Origin: Pseudolactococcus sp041800635
GTDB lineage: Bacteria > Bacillota > Bacilli > Lactobacillales > Streptococcaceae
Assembly (NCBI GenBank): GCA_047833645.1
Contig: CP181259.1
Span: 248,001-312,000, forward strand
Length of the DNA: 64,000 nt
Reading direction: 5' to 3'
A program made the translations under genes and the position numbers. This document shows, piece after piece, positions 1 through 7,283 of this stretch (the stretch's first letter is position 1; the number at the start of each line of letters is the position of its first letter). The notes beneath the pieces are model-generated. The model worked only from the letters and a program-made list of their open reading frames with translations, was not told the origin of the DNA and searched no databases.

Positions 1-706
1 AAATATGGTGAAAAACTTGTCCATCTGCTTTGATTTTTCGTTCATAAATACCACTTGTCACAACTGACAAGTTTTTTAAATTCAAAACAAGGGCATTATT
101 CCCTCGTGGCAAGGCAGGATTTTGAATACCAATTTTCCATAAACCTGATGAATCTTTGGGAGAATCTCCGAAAGTTAAAACATTGCCACCCAAGTCAATG
201 AAACCTGAGGTAGCCTTTTCACTTTTGAAATAAGCCATGATTTTATCAGCGAAATAACCTTTGGCTAAAGCCCCTAAATCAATCTCCATCCCTTTTACAA
301 GTAAAAATACTGTCTGTTGCTGCTTGTCTAACTGAATCTTCTCAGGATCAATCAGCGGCAAAACCTGTCTAATCTTGTCATCACTTGGTTTCTGAGAGTC
401 CTTAAAACCAATATGCCAGAGCTTAATCAATGGCCCAATCGCAATATTTAACAGCCCACCACTTGTGAGGCTTTCTTTTTTACCCATTTCAATCAATTCA
501 AATAGCTCAGCAGGCACTTGAATCGCTTTTATCCCAGCATTCTGATTAATCGTCATCAGTAAAGACTGGTCATCATTTGCACTGAATGTTTTTTCATAAT
601 CAGTCAATCTACGAAAAGCTTCCGTAAGCAAGGTATCCCCAAAAGGATGTGCAACGCCACACCTGATCACCGTTCCCATGAGTTTAATACTGTTTTCTTT
701 GAACAT
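1..706 (-). CDS. apbE: FAD:protein FMN transferase (ApbE family), C-terminus off the left edge
   Basis: ApbE enzymes use Mg2+ and FAD to attach FMN covalently to a Thr/Ser of target flavoproteins. Translating the minus strand from the ATG at 706 gives an open frame to the window edge (about 235 residues). It carries the family signatures EIDLGALAKGYFAD and GFIDLGGNVLTFG, then VVTSGIYER. An AGGAA ribosome site lies just upstream of the ATG. There is no signal peptide or lipobox, so this copy is either cytosolic or not the secreted type. The frame is partial because the stop lies outside the window. ApbE proteins flavinylate NADH:quinone oxidoreductases, fumarate reductases and the extracellular electron-transfer protein PplA. 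Whether this one serves the eet-like genes at 34.6-36.5 kb is only inference. Confidence 0.9.
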   Translation of the reverse strand, partial: MFKENSIKLMGTVIRCGVAHPFGDTLLTEAFRRLTDYEKTFSANDDQSLLMTINQNAGIKAIQVPAELFELIEMGKKESLTSGGLLNIAIGPLIKLWHIGFKDSQKPSDDKIRQVLPLIDPEKIQLDKQQQTVFLLVKGMEIDLGALAKGYFADKIMAYFKSEKATSGFIDLGGNVLTFGDSPKDSSGLWKIGIQNPALPRGNNALVLNLKNLSVVTSGIYERKIKADGQVFHHI

Positions 707-1055
707 ATTTTTCCTGTCTTTTTGGATAAAGGATATGACTTAAACTGTTGCTTCATTGGCATATGGCGCACGTCATTATGAGTCAGGTCAATCACCTTTT
801 TACATTTTGATATAAATCCTAGCTGACCATCATTACTTGTATAGTAGATATACGCCATGTATTTTTCTAGGGTTAGTGAGAATTTATATAGCACACATTA
901 TACCACTTTATAGCAATTATTTGGATGAAATCATTGCTGCTGATTTTTTTGACGATAGTAATAATCTAATTGAAACATCTCACAAAAATACCAAACAAAA
1001 AGGCTTAATGAAAAATCTTAATTTCAAATGTTACATCAATAATGCTTTATTTTCA
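707..1055. other. Intergenic stretch upstream of apbE, no convincing gene
   Basis: This 349-bp gap separates apbE from the 3' end of the CPBP protease gene; both read leftward. A 75-codon open frame on the minus strand (667-894) and a plus-strand frame (837-1226) run through it, but neither has a ribosome site and each overlaps a real gene out of frame. I see no clear terminator for the CPBP gene and no good promoter for apbE, so read-through is possible. Confidence 0.5.
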
Positions 1056-2036
1056 CTAAAACTCTCCTTGCTTTCGAGGCATAATGAACAAAATCAAAAT
1101 ACCGACAACAAAGATACCTGTGATAAGTATACTCCCTTCGTTTCCGTAACTACCACCATTTATAAGGTGATTCATGGATTTTGTTTCAACAGTAAACAGA
1201 GTCCCACCAGTCAAGCTATCACTTAATATACAGGTCGAGATAAAATTCCATGCTGCATGAAATGCAGAGACAAACCAAATGCTGCCTCTCCTTATAAATA
1301 CCAGACTGAAAAAAACACCAAACAACATCAGGTTTAAAAAAGTAAGAACGGAAACGGCTCCGCTAAAGACGTGTAGACAAGCAAAGGCAACAGAGCTGAT
1401 AATAATTGACACTGCCAATGACTGCCTACGAGCTAAAGCAGTCATAAAGTAGCCTCTAAAAGCCTGTTCCTCGCTGAATCCTTGTAACAAAAAGAGAATA
1501 AAGTATATCGCAATAAGCAACCAAGACACGTCACTATTCAACTTAATAGAAGCGCCCAGTGCGACTAATACTAACATGAAAGCAGTCACAATTGTTACAC
1601 CAGAAAAGTAACCACAAATTATTTCTCGCCACATATGATTTCTGTCCAAGCCTAGGGCACGCACACTGAGATTGTCTTTTCGACGACTACTTGCATAAAT
1701 AATTGGAATTGTAAATGCTGAAGCAAGGGTAAATAACAGATATGCAATCGGATTCTTGAACAGATCAAACATAACCTCAAAGGCTCTCATAAATCCATTT
1801 GGCATGGCAAAGAGTTTGAAATATGCGAGAAGGCCGCCATCAAAGGTTATCATAATGCCAATATATAATGCGATGTAATGTAAACCAAGCCATGGAAGAA
1901 AATAGATACGAACTAGTCTCAAAATCTCTTTTAGTAGAGACCTCCCTTTGCTACGATCTTCAGATTCAGTAATCTTACTTGGTTTTGTAAAGAAATAATC
2001 TTTCATCCTGCTCACAACCTTTCTACAAAAGTCCAT
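1056..2036 (-). CDS. CPBP-family intramembrane glutamic metalloprotease (CAAX/ABI type)
   Basis: This is a 326-residue polytopic membrane protein of the CPBP (PF02517) family, whose members process prenylated proteins or peptides or give bacteriocin self-immunity. The three catalytic motifs are present in order: EExxxR (E189, E190, R194), a His in FACLHVFSG (H222) and HAAWN (H260, N264). Several hydrophobic segments flank them. The first ATG (2036) follows a short hairpin containing AGGA. A second in-frame ATG at 2006 (MKDYFF) is possible with a weak AAAGG. It is transcribed from its own promoter and has no obvious functional partner nearby, so the substrate is unknown. No peptide bacteriocin gene was seen beside it. 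Confidence 0.88.
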   Translation of the reverse strand: MDFCRKVVSRMKDYFFTKPSKITESEDRSKGRSLLKEILRLVRIYFLPWLGLHYIALYIGIMITFDGGLLAYFKLFAMPNGFMRAFEVMFDLFKNPIAYLLFTLASAFTIPIIYASSRRKDNLSVRALGLDRNHMWREIICGYFSGVTIVTAFMLVLVALGASIKLNSDVSWLLIAIYFILFLLQGFSEEQAFRGYFMTALARRQSLAVSIIISSVAFACLHVFSGAVSVLTFLNLMLFGVFFSLVFIRRGSIWFVSAFHAAWNFISTCILSDSLTGGTLFTVETKSMNHLINGGSYGNEGSILITGIFVVGILILFIMPRKQGEF

Positions 2037-2084
2037 TTACAGGAGTTTTCCTGTTTAAGTTTAAATGTCAGTTATATACCTCGT

Positions 2085-2113
2085 TATAATGAAATGTTAA
2101 CTTTTAGTCAATT
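2085..2113 (-). promoter_or_regulatory. Promoter of the CPBP protease gene
   Basis: On the minus strand TTGACT (complement of 2108-2113) and TATAAC (complement of 2085-2090) are 17 bp apart, a good sigma-A promoter about 50 bp upstream of the start. Between it and the ATG lies ACAGGA-AAAC-TCCTGT, a 6-bp stem that contains the only AGGA-like ribosome site. Confidence 0.65.
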
Positions 2114-2321
2114 TGTTTCCATTTTCTCTAATTATATATTATTTTTTTAATAAAAAAATATCGTGTCAACTTTACGCTTCTCCAGAAGTAAAAAAACTTC
2201 CAGCTTTTCAATCAATTAAAAATCACCAAGATAATCTAAACTTTTACCTAAAATACTGCTTGATTTTAACACGATTAAACGTACGATAAACTTTTCACAA
2301 ATTTTATAAATAAGTTTACAC

Positions 2322-2369
2322 AAAAAGATACTACTCGTGATTATTATAATCGTAAGTAGTATCTTTTTT
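2322..2369. repeat. Long imperfect palindrome, copy A of a three-copy hairpin family
   Basis: Arms AAAAAGATACTAC and GTAGTATCTTTTT enclose an inner GATTAT-T-ATAATC pair. The core closely matches the repeats at 5212-5257 and 9813-9853. It lies downstream of cstR on the minus strand and ends in T runs on both strands, so it can act as a bidirectional terminator. Confidence 0.75.
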
Positions 2370-2478
2370 AATTTCCACTATTAACTTAGGATTTATTTTA
2401 AATCTTCTTTTGATGTATTCATTATGATACTCCTGGTGATGCTAAACTTTGATTATTTTTTAAAGCGTTGGGCCTTTC

Positions 2479-2745
2479 CTACTTTTTAATCACCATCTGA
2501 ATCGCCTGCTCCATTTTTTCCAGCTGTTCTTCTGGATTGTCATTCGGATGTTCAAAGCACTGCTTCAAATTTTCAGCCACAATGATGCCCATGGTACGAT
2601 CAATCCCTGAACGAACGGCACTAAGCTGCGTGACGATATTGACACAGTCTTTTTCTTCTGCAATCATTTTTTGAATGCCGCGTAATTGCCCTTCAACACG
2701 TCGTAGGCGATTGATAATCTGTTTTTGGTTATCTGATTCTAACAT
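2479..2745 (-). CDS. cstR: CsoR/FrmR-family repressor, CstR-like persulfide sensor
   Basis: This 88-residue all-helical repressor has the family opening INRLRRVEGQLRGIQKMI. It has two cysteines, C34 (KDCVNIV) and C63 (LKQCFEH). Copper-sensing CsoR needs a His four residues before the second Cys; here that position is N59, so the C-H-C metal site is missing while the Cys pair is kept, as in the persulfide sensor CstR. It diverges from a rhodanese/CoA-disulfide reductase operon, the expected target. Its promoter contains a palindrome (2793-2809) like the one over the operon's promoter, implying autoregulation. AAGGAG precedes the ATG. A formaldehyde or copper role is less likely given the residues and neighbours. 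Confidence 0.85.
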   Translation of the reverse strand: MLESDNQKQIINRLRRVEGQLRGIQKMIAEEKDCVNIVTQLSAVRSGIDRTMGIIVAENLKQCFEHPNDNPEEQLEKMEQAIQMVIKK

Positions 2746-2789
2746 GTTTGACTCCTTATATACTAAATTTACATTGCTTAATACCTTTT

Positions 2790-2818
2790 ATTATACCTAT
2801 AAGGGGTATTTTAGTCAA
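2790..2818 (-). promoter_or_regulatory. cstR promoter with embedded operator
   Basis: On the minus strand TTGACT (complement of 2813-2818), a 17-bp spacer and TATAAT (complement of 2790-2795) form a near-consensus promoter. The palindrome ATACC-TATAAGG-GGTAT (2793-2809) fills the spacer and touches the -10. Bound repressor should block transcription of its own gene. Confidence 0.75.
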
Positions 2819-2850
2819 GTCTAGTAAAATGAAAATGACAATCATTTTTA

Positions 2851-2897
2851 TTGACAAAGCTGATGATATAGTGTTTTATATACCCTATAAGGTATAT
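2851..2897 (+). promoter_or_regulatory. Promoter and operator of the persulfide-detoxification operon
   Basis: TTGACA (2851-2856) is followed after 17-18 bp by TTTTATA (2874-2880). The perfect-arm palindrome ATATACC-CTATAA-GGTATAT (2878-2897) covers the end of the -10 and the start site, ending just before the AAGGAG of the first gene. It shares the ATACC/GGTAT half-sites of the cstR operator, so CstR control is inferred. Confidence 0.78.
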
Positions 2898-2911
2898 AAG
2901 GAGACCACAAT

Positions 2912-3226
2912 ATGTTATCTTTTTTTAGAAAAACACCCTCAATTTCTATAACGGAATTAAGTAAGAAATTAGCGAAGCCTATAACACTACTGGATGTTCG
3001 CACACCGCAAGAATACCAGTCGGGGCATATCAAACAAGCTAAAAATGTGCCCTTAACAGAAATCGGACGTTATTCAGGTCAAGATAGCAAGGTCTATGTC
3101 ATTTGTCAATCTGGTATGCGCAGTCGTCAAGCGACTAAAATCCTTAATAAAAAAGGTTATGATGTCACTAATATCCGAGGTGGCATGTCTCAATGGACTG
3201 GTTATACGGTAGGAGGTATGAAATGA
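2912..3226 (+). CDS. Single-domain rhodanese-like sulfurtransferase
   Basis: This 104-residue protein is one rhodanese domain. It has LLDVRTPQEYQSGHI near residues 26-40 and the active-site loop CQSGMRS with the catalytic C65. It has no signal peptide, so it should carry persulfide sulfur in the cytosol. It is the first gene of an operator-controlled operon. Its TGA overlaps the next start (ATGA), pointing to translational coupling with the reductase. The substrate is unknown; in related cst loci such proteins relay sulfane sulfur among CoA, glutathione or bacillithiol persulfides. Confidence 0.9.
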   Translation: MLSFFRKTPSISITELSKKLAKPITLLDVRTPQEYQSGHIKQAKNVPLTEIGRYSGQDSKVYVICQSGMRSRQATKILNKKGYDVTNIRGGMSQWTGYTVGGMK

Positions 3227-4872
3227 AAATTATTATCGTTGGTGGCGTTGCTGGTGGTATGTCAGCCGCAACTCGCTTACGTCGTTTAATGGCTGATGCT
3301 GAAATCATCGTTTTTGATAAGGGACCATTTGTATCCTTTGCTAACTGTGGTTTACCCTACTATGTCTCAGGTGAAATCAGTCATAAAGCAGCACTCCTCC
3401 TTCAAACGCCAGAGTCTTTAAAGGCACGGTTTAACTTAGATGTCAGACCCTTGCATGACGTCACTAGCATTTCCCCTGAAAAACATGAACTGCAAGTTAG
3501 TTTTGAGGGAAAAGTGAGGACCGAAAGTTATGACAAACTCATCTTATCACCAGGTGCCAAGCCTTTTATCCCTGAGATCGCTGGCTTAGATCAAGCGCAA
3601 AATGTGTTTACTTTAAGGAATGTGCCGGATTTAGATCGCATCATGGCGCATCTCACGCCTGAGACTAAAACGGCTGTTGTCATCGGTGCTGGTTTTATTG
3701 GTCTCGAGATGGCTGAAAACTTAAGCAAACGGGGCTTAGCTGTTACCCTCATTGAGAAAGCGCCTCAAGTCTTGCCACCACTTGACATAGAAATGGCTGC
3801 TTATGTCAAAAATGAACTGATCGCATCTGGTGTGACGGTTAAAACATCGGCTTCTGCCCTTGCCTTTCAAGCAGCTGGGCGCGAGATCGTCCTAGATACT
3901 GGCGAGGTTGTTACTACTGATTTGACGATTTTGTCAGTCGGCGTTCAACCCGAAACTAGCCTGGCACAAGCCGCAGGTCTCAAACTCGGTATAGGCGGGG
4001 GTATTTTGGTCGACGATCATTACCAAACCGGTGCGCCTGATGTCTATGCCGTTGGTGACGCAATTGTCGTCAAACAGCAGCTCACAGGACAAGACGCCCT
4101 AATCGCCCTAGCTTCTCCCGCCAATCGTCAAGGCCGTCAAGTCGCAGATGTCCTTGCGGGCATTAACCGCTTCAATCGCGGCAGTATCGGATCGGCTATT
4201 GTCCGTGTTTTTGGGCTCACTGCTGCTTCGACTGGTTTGAGTGAAGCTCAGGCAAAATTAGCTAACCTTCCCATAGCAGTTGTTCATATCACTGGAAAAG
4301 ATCATGCAGCCTACTATCCGGGTGCTAAAGATCTCCTCCTCAAGCTCATTTTTAACCCCCATTCTGGGGAAATATACGGTGCACAAGGTATTGGTGAGAA
4401 AGGTGTCGATAAGCGTATCAACATTATTGCAACAGCTATCAAAGGAAACTTAACCATTTTTGATTTGCCTGAACTTGAATTAACTTATGCACCACCTTTT
4501 GGGTCAGCCAAAGACCCTATCAATATGCTAGGTTATGCTGCTATGAATCTGGCAGAAGGCTTGAGTGACAACATCCAATGGCATGAGCTCAACTCCTATC
4601 TGGCACAAGGCTATCGCCTTTTAGACGTTCGACAAGCCCACGAACTTGAACAAGGTAGCTTTCCAAATGCTCTGCATATCCCTTTAAACGACTTGAGCGA
4701 TAGATTGTCAGAATTGGACCCTGATCAAGCTTACATTGTCAGCTGCCAAAGTGGCCTACGGAGTTATCTATCCGAGAGACAACTCAAACAAGCAGGCTTT
4801 ACTGTTAAAAATTTAGATGGCGCTTTCGCCCTCTACCAAACTGTCCTACCGGAGGAAATCAACTATGTATAA
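3223..4872 (+). CDS. CoA-disulfide/CoA-persulfide reductase with C-terminal rhodanese domain
   Basis: This 549-residue FAD- and NAD(P)H-dependent flavoprotein reduces CoA disulfide or CoA persulfide. The N-terminal dinucleotide fold begins IIIVGGVAGGMSAA. The single active-site cysteine lies in FANCGLPYY (C42), the CoADR signature. A second Rossmann motif (VVIGAGFIGLEMAENL) and the dimerisation domain follow. The last 100 residues are a rhodanese domain with CQSGLRS (C508). Such fusions are called CoADR-RHD or CoA-persulfide reductase and occur under CstR in enterococci. The start at 3223 is chosen over an upstream one because AGGAGG (3211-3216) sits correctly before it. It is coupled to rhodanese genes on both sides. 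Confidence 0.92.
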   Translation: MKIIIVGGVAGGMSAATRLRRLMADAEIIVFDKGPFVSFANCGLPYYVSGEISHKAALLLQTPESLKARFNLDVRPLHDVTSISPEKHELQVSFEGKVRTESYDKLILSPGAKPFIPEIAGLDQAQNVFTLRNVPDLDRIMAHLTPETKTAVVIGAGFIGLEMAENLSKRGLAVTLIEKAPQVLPPLDIEMAAYVKNELIASGVTVKTSASALAFQAAGREIVLDTGEVVTTDLTILSVGVQPETSLAQAAGLKLGIGGGILVDDHYQTGAPDVYAVGDAIVVKQQLTGQDALIALASPANRQGRQVADVLAGINRFNRGSIGSAIVRVFGLTAASTGLSEAQAKLANLPIAVVHITGKDHAAYYPGAKDLLLKLIFNPHSGEIYGAQGIGEKGVDKRINIIATAIKGNLTIFDLPELELTYAPPFGSAKDPINMLGYAAMNLAEGLSDNIQWHELNSYLAQGYRLLDVRQAHELEQGSFPNALHIPLNDLSDRLSELDPDQAYIVSCQSGLRSYLSERQLKQAGFTVKNLDGAFALYQTVLPEEINYV

Positions 4873-5161
4873 AAATATAACTATATCAGACTTTTATCAA
4901 GCAAGCCTAGAAGGAAAGCTCGACATCATTGATGTTCGAGAAGCCTATGAATTCGACTATGGCCATGTGCCAGGTGCTGTGAACTTACCTTTGAGTGAAT
5001 TTGAAGGCTATGAAAAACTATTGTCGAAAGATACCCCCTACCATATCATTTGTCAAGCAGGCGTCCGGTCTGTACAAGCCTGCAAATTTTTGTATGCTCA
5101 AGGGTATGATGTGACAAATGTCATGGAAGGGACGGGTGCTTGGCCTGGAGAACTGGTCTAA
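4865..5161 (+). CDS. Single-domain rhodanese-like sulfurtransferase
   Basis: This 98-residue rhodanese domain has IIDVREAYEFDYGHV near residues 20-35 and the loop CQAGVRS (C63). It overlaps the end of the reductase gene by 8 bp and uses GGAGG at 4851-4855, so the start at 4865 is preferred over longer frames. It is the third gene of the operon, giving three rhodanese domains in all. Differences in the active loops (CQSGMRS, CQSGLRS, CQAGVRS) suggest different acceptors. The bidirectional hairpin at 5212 follows. Confidence 0.88.
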   Translation: MYKNITISDFYQASLEGKLDIIDVREAYEFDYGHVPGAVNLPLSEFEGYEKLLSKDTPYHIICQAGVRSVQACKFLYAQGYDVTNVMEGTGAWPGELV

Positions 5162-5211
5162 GCTAATAAAGCAACGCTATCATGGATTTATCGAGATGAA
5201 GCCTATCAGCT

Positions 5212-5257
5212 AAAAAAGACTACTTGCGATTCTAATCATCGTAAGTAGTATTTTTTT
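5212..5257. repeat. Bidirectional terminator-like hairpin, copy B of the repeat family
   Basis: ACTACTTGCGAT and ATCGTAAGTAGT form a 12-bp stem with one G-T pair and a 7-nt loop, flanked by A6 on the left and T7 on the right. It lies between the convergent rhodanese operon and rmlC-like gene and can terminate both. It is related to the repeats at 2322 and 9813. Confidence 0.82.
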
Positions 5258-5846
5258 ATAAACTTGATTTATTTTCTTTATTAAACTCAATTAATTCTTT
5301 AAGCGTTGGGGCTTTAGCATCTTTTTCAGATACCTGATCAAGATTACCGAGCACGATCGGAATTGGCCATTCAATGCCTAATTCAGGGTCTAGCGGGGTC
5401 AATGCGACACCGGACATGCCGGGGCGCCATTCATTGTCAAAGCAATAAAGGTATTCTGTATCGTCATCTAGCGCCTGAAAACCATTACAGACGCCTTGTG
5501 GGACAAAAACTTGGACACCTGGTGTTAGATAGACCGTTACGACTGCCCCAAGCGTTTTGCTATCTGCTCTTGTATCAACATAAACGCCAAATGCAGAGCC
5601 GTGAGCGACGGTCACTAGTTTCGACATCGCTTCGCCGTGAAGGCCCCGAACAGCACCACGCTTGGTTCGCGTTAAATTGATTTGTTGCCACGGATTTAAT
5701 GTATCTGGCAGCACATCAGCATGTGCGCTTGCCCGATAAAGCTCCCTAACTGTGCCACGATCATCGGTCACTGTTTTGACATGGATGATTTGTAGCCCGT
5801 CAATTTGAGATATTTCAGAAGCAAATTCGTTTATTTCTAATGTCAT
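5256..5846 (-). CDS. dTDP-4-dehydrorhamnose 3,5-epimerase-like (RmlC family) cupin
   Basis: This 196-residue protein matches the RmlC (PF00908) family. It has DDRGTVRELYR, the catalytic-His segment RGAVRGLHG, TPGVQVFVPQGVCNGFQAL in the cupin strand, and LGIEWPI near the end. RmlC makes dTDP-4-keto-L-rhamnose for cell-wall polysaccharide, but here rmlA, rmlB and rmlD are absent. The usual RGLHxQ is RGLHGE, so it may be a divergent sugar epimerase rather than the housekeeping rmlC. It starts 25 bp after an SGNH hydrolase gene, probably in one transcript; the pair might modify a surface glycan. Confidence 0.8.
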   Translation of the reverse strand: MTLEINEFASEISQIDGLQIIHVKTVTDDRGTVRELYRASAHADVLPDTLNPWQQINLTRTKRGAVRGLHGEAMSKLVTVAHGSAFGVYVDTRADSKTLGAVVTVYLTPGVQVFVPQGVCNGFQALDDDTEYLYCFDNEWRPGMSGVALTPLDPELGIEWPIPIVLGNLDQVSEKDAKAPTLKELIEFNKENKSSL

Positions 5847-5871
5847 ACAGACTCCTTATCTTTTATTTCAA

Positions 5872-6540
5872 TTATAAATATGGTGCTAAATTTTCAAGAA
5901 TCACCTTGCACTCATCAGGTAAAAGATGTGCGCCATCAAAAGTATAGGCTTTCTTCAGATTGCCATGTTCATCAGCCAAACCTTCACTCACATCAATAAA
6001 ATGAACACCCAATTTCTGAGCCATCTTCTGATTTTTTTCGCTTGCTAAGTTAAACAAGGCGTTACTTCGCGTCGCAAACAGCACAGCTTCATCTTGATCA
6101 GATCCAAAATCGACATTGTTCACGGGATAATATTTCAACACAAAAATTTCAGCATCAGGTAATGTTGCCTGTATTTGTCTGATGATTTTTTCATAGTTTT
6201 CATGAAAGATTTCAGACTTTACTTGGAAACCAATGTCATTGGTGCCAATGTTGATAAAAATTTTGGATGGTGCTAAATCAAAAATTTGAGTGGTGATGTG
6301 ATCCAAGACAAATTGTGTCGTTGTGGCCCTTACAGCACGGTTGTAAATATACTTCTCAAACTTGACTTCACCCGCCTCTTCCCATTTTTCGATGGGAAAA
6401 AGTTCCATAATAGAACTACCGATAAATAGAGTCTGCCCCTTTTTGGCCGTTTTATTTTTTTCTCGATACTCAGCCAATAGATTGGTTTGAAAGGCTACCA
6501 AATTCGGGTTGCGTGTGAGCTCTTGCGTTTCCTTGCTCAT
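5872..6540 (-). CDS. SGNH/GDSL-family hydrolase
   Basis: This is a 222-residue esterase-like protein. The SGNH blocks are visible: FIGSSIMELFP (nucleophile Ser), the oxyanion Asn region, INIGTNDIGF (block III) and DGAHLLPDE (Asp and His near the C-terminus). There is no signal peptide, so it acts in the cytosol, perhaps on an acyl or acetyl ester of a sugar. The start at 6540 is chosen because CAGGAG lies 9-10 bases upstream; a frame from 6573 lacks a ribosome site. The adjacent RmlC-like gene is the only partner clue. Confidence 0.85.
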   Translation of the reverse strand: MSKETQELTRNPNLVAFQTNLLAEYREKNKTAKKGQTLFIGSSIMELFPIEKWEEAGEVKFEKYIYNRAVRATTTQFVLDHITTQIFDLAPSKIFINIGTNDIGFQVKSEIFHENYEKIIRQIQATLPDAEIFVLKYYPVNNVDFGSDQDEAVLFATRSNALFNLASEKNQKMAQKLGVHFIDVSEGLADEHGNLKKAYTFDGAHLLPDECKVILENLAPYL

Positions 6541-6622
6541 AGAAAAAAAACTCCTGATTCGTTTTCTAACCATATTTTAACACTAATAGGCTTTGATAGC
6601 TACTTTGAAGATGATGCGATAA

Positions 6623-6653
6623 TAAAAAAATCAACCAGGCTTGTATGGGTTGA
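6623..6653 (-). terminator. Rho-independent terminator after the methyltransferase gene
   Basis: On the minus strand TCAACC pairs with GGTTGA around a 11-nt loop, followed by seven T, just after the TAA at 6663. Confidence 0.75.
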
Positions 6654-6662
6654 CTTAATTTA

Positions 6663-7217
6663 CTATTTCTCTACGAGCATGGCTAAAAGCTCGCCATTTT
6701 CATCGAATGGTCGATCTTCTATCCCACCGAAAGTTTGCAGCACCTTAAAACCAGTATTTTCTACTTCATCACGCAATTGAGCATCACTAAACCCAACCGT
6801 CCATATATTGAAGATGCGGTTTTGATTGGCTTCATAAATCGCATAACGATCACCAATGACACCTTCATCATAGATGAAATGTCCGTGTAAAGCAATATAA
6901 GGATGACCACTCCAAAAGCCAAGGCCATCAGAAATGTCAATTTCACGGCTTTTTGCTTGACTCATAACTGAGGATTTCGTGAAAACATCAAACAATAATT
7001 GACCACCTGATTTTAAAGCTCGATAACTATTTTTCAAAATCTTTTCTCTATCTTCAGGGACTAAAGCACCATAATCACAATAAATAAAGGTAATCAAATC
7101 AAACTCATTTTCAAAGTCCATTTCAAGATAATCCTGTACAAGATAGGTTGTCTTGGCATCGTGTGCTTTTGCATACGCAATGGAGTTAGCGCTAAAATCT
7201 AAGCCTGTCACATTAAA
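6663..7217 (-). pseudogene. C-terminal part of a class I SAM-dependent methyltransferase split by the IS element
   Basis: The frame begins at the insertion site with FNVTGLDFSANSIAYAK, the second strand of the SAM-binding fold. It continues through DYLEMDFENEFDLITFIYCDYGAL and SGGQLLFDVFT to the C-terminus LAMLVEK. It lacks the SAM-binding glycine motif, which lies at 8418-8682 on the far side of the IS. Removing the IS and one copy of the TAAA duplication rejoins the halves exactly in frame (...LSDKEF-NVTGLDFS...) to a protein of about 271 residues. A GTG inside the IS end could start a truncated product, but without the glycine motif it should be inactive. Confidence 0.92.
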
Positions 7218-7283
7218 GGGCACCTCTAAAAACGTATGAAAAGAGGTATAATAGATTAAAAATAAGCTAACGAGGTATTGAAG

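Larger units (their letters stand above)
2037..2478. other. Intergenic region between cstR and CPBP genes
   Basis: This 442-bp AT-rich gap holds the CPBP promoter near 2085-2113 and an inverted repeat around 2168-2190 (CTTCT-CC-AGAAG core, then a run of A). It also holds the long hairpin repeat at 2322-2369. No coding sequence is supported. Confidence 0.6.

Noticed and set aside
667..894. 75-codon minus-strand frame overlapping the start of apbE
   Set aside because: GTG start without a ribosome site, overlaps the apbE 5' end out of frame, no family recognised.
837..1226. 129-codon plus-strand frame
   Set aside because: Half of it lies antisense to the CPBP gene; no ribosome site or promoter; composition-driven.
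2479..2745. Copper sensor CsoR or formaldehyde sensor FrmR
   Set aside because: Metal-ligand His is Asn, and neighbours are rhodaneses and CoA-disulfide reductase, not copper transport or aldehyde genes.
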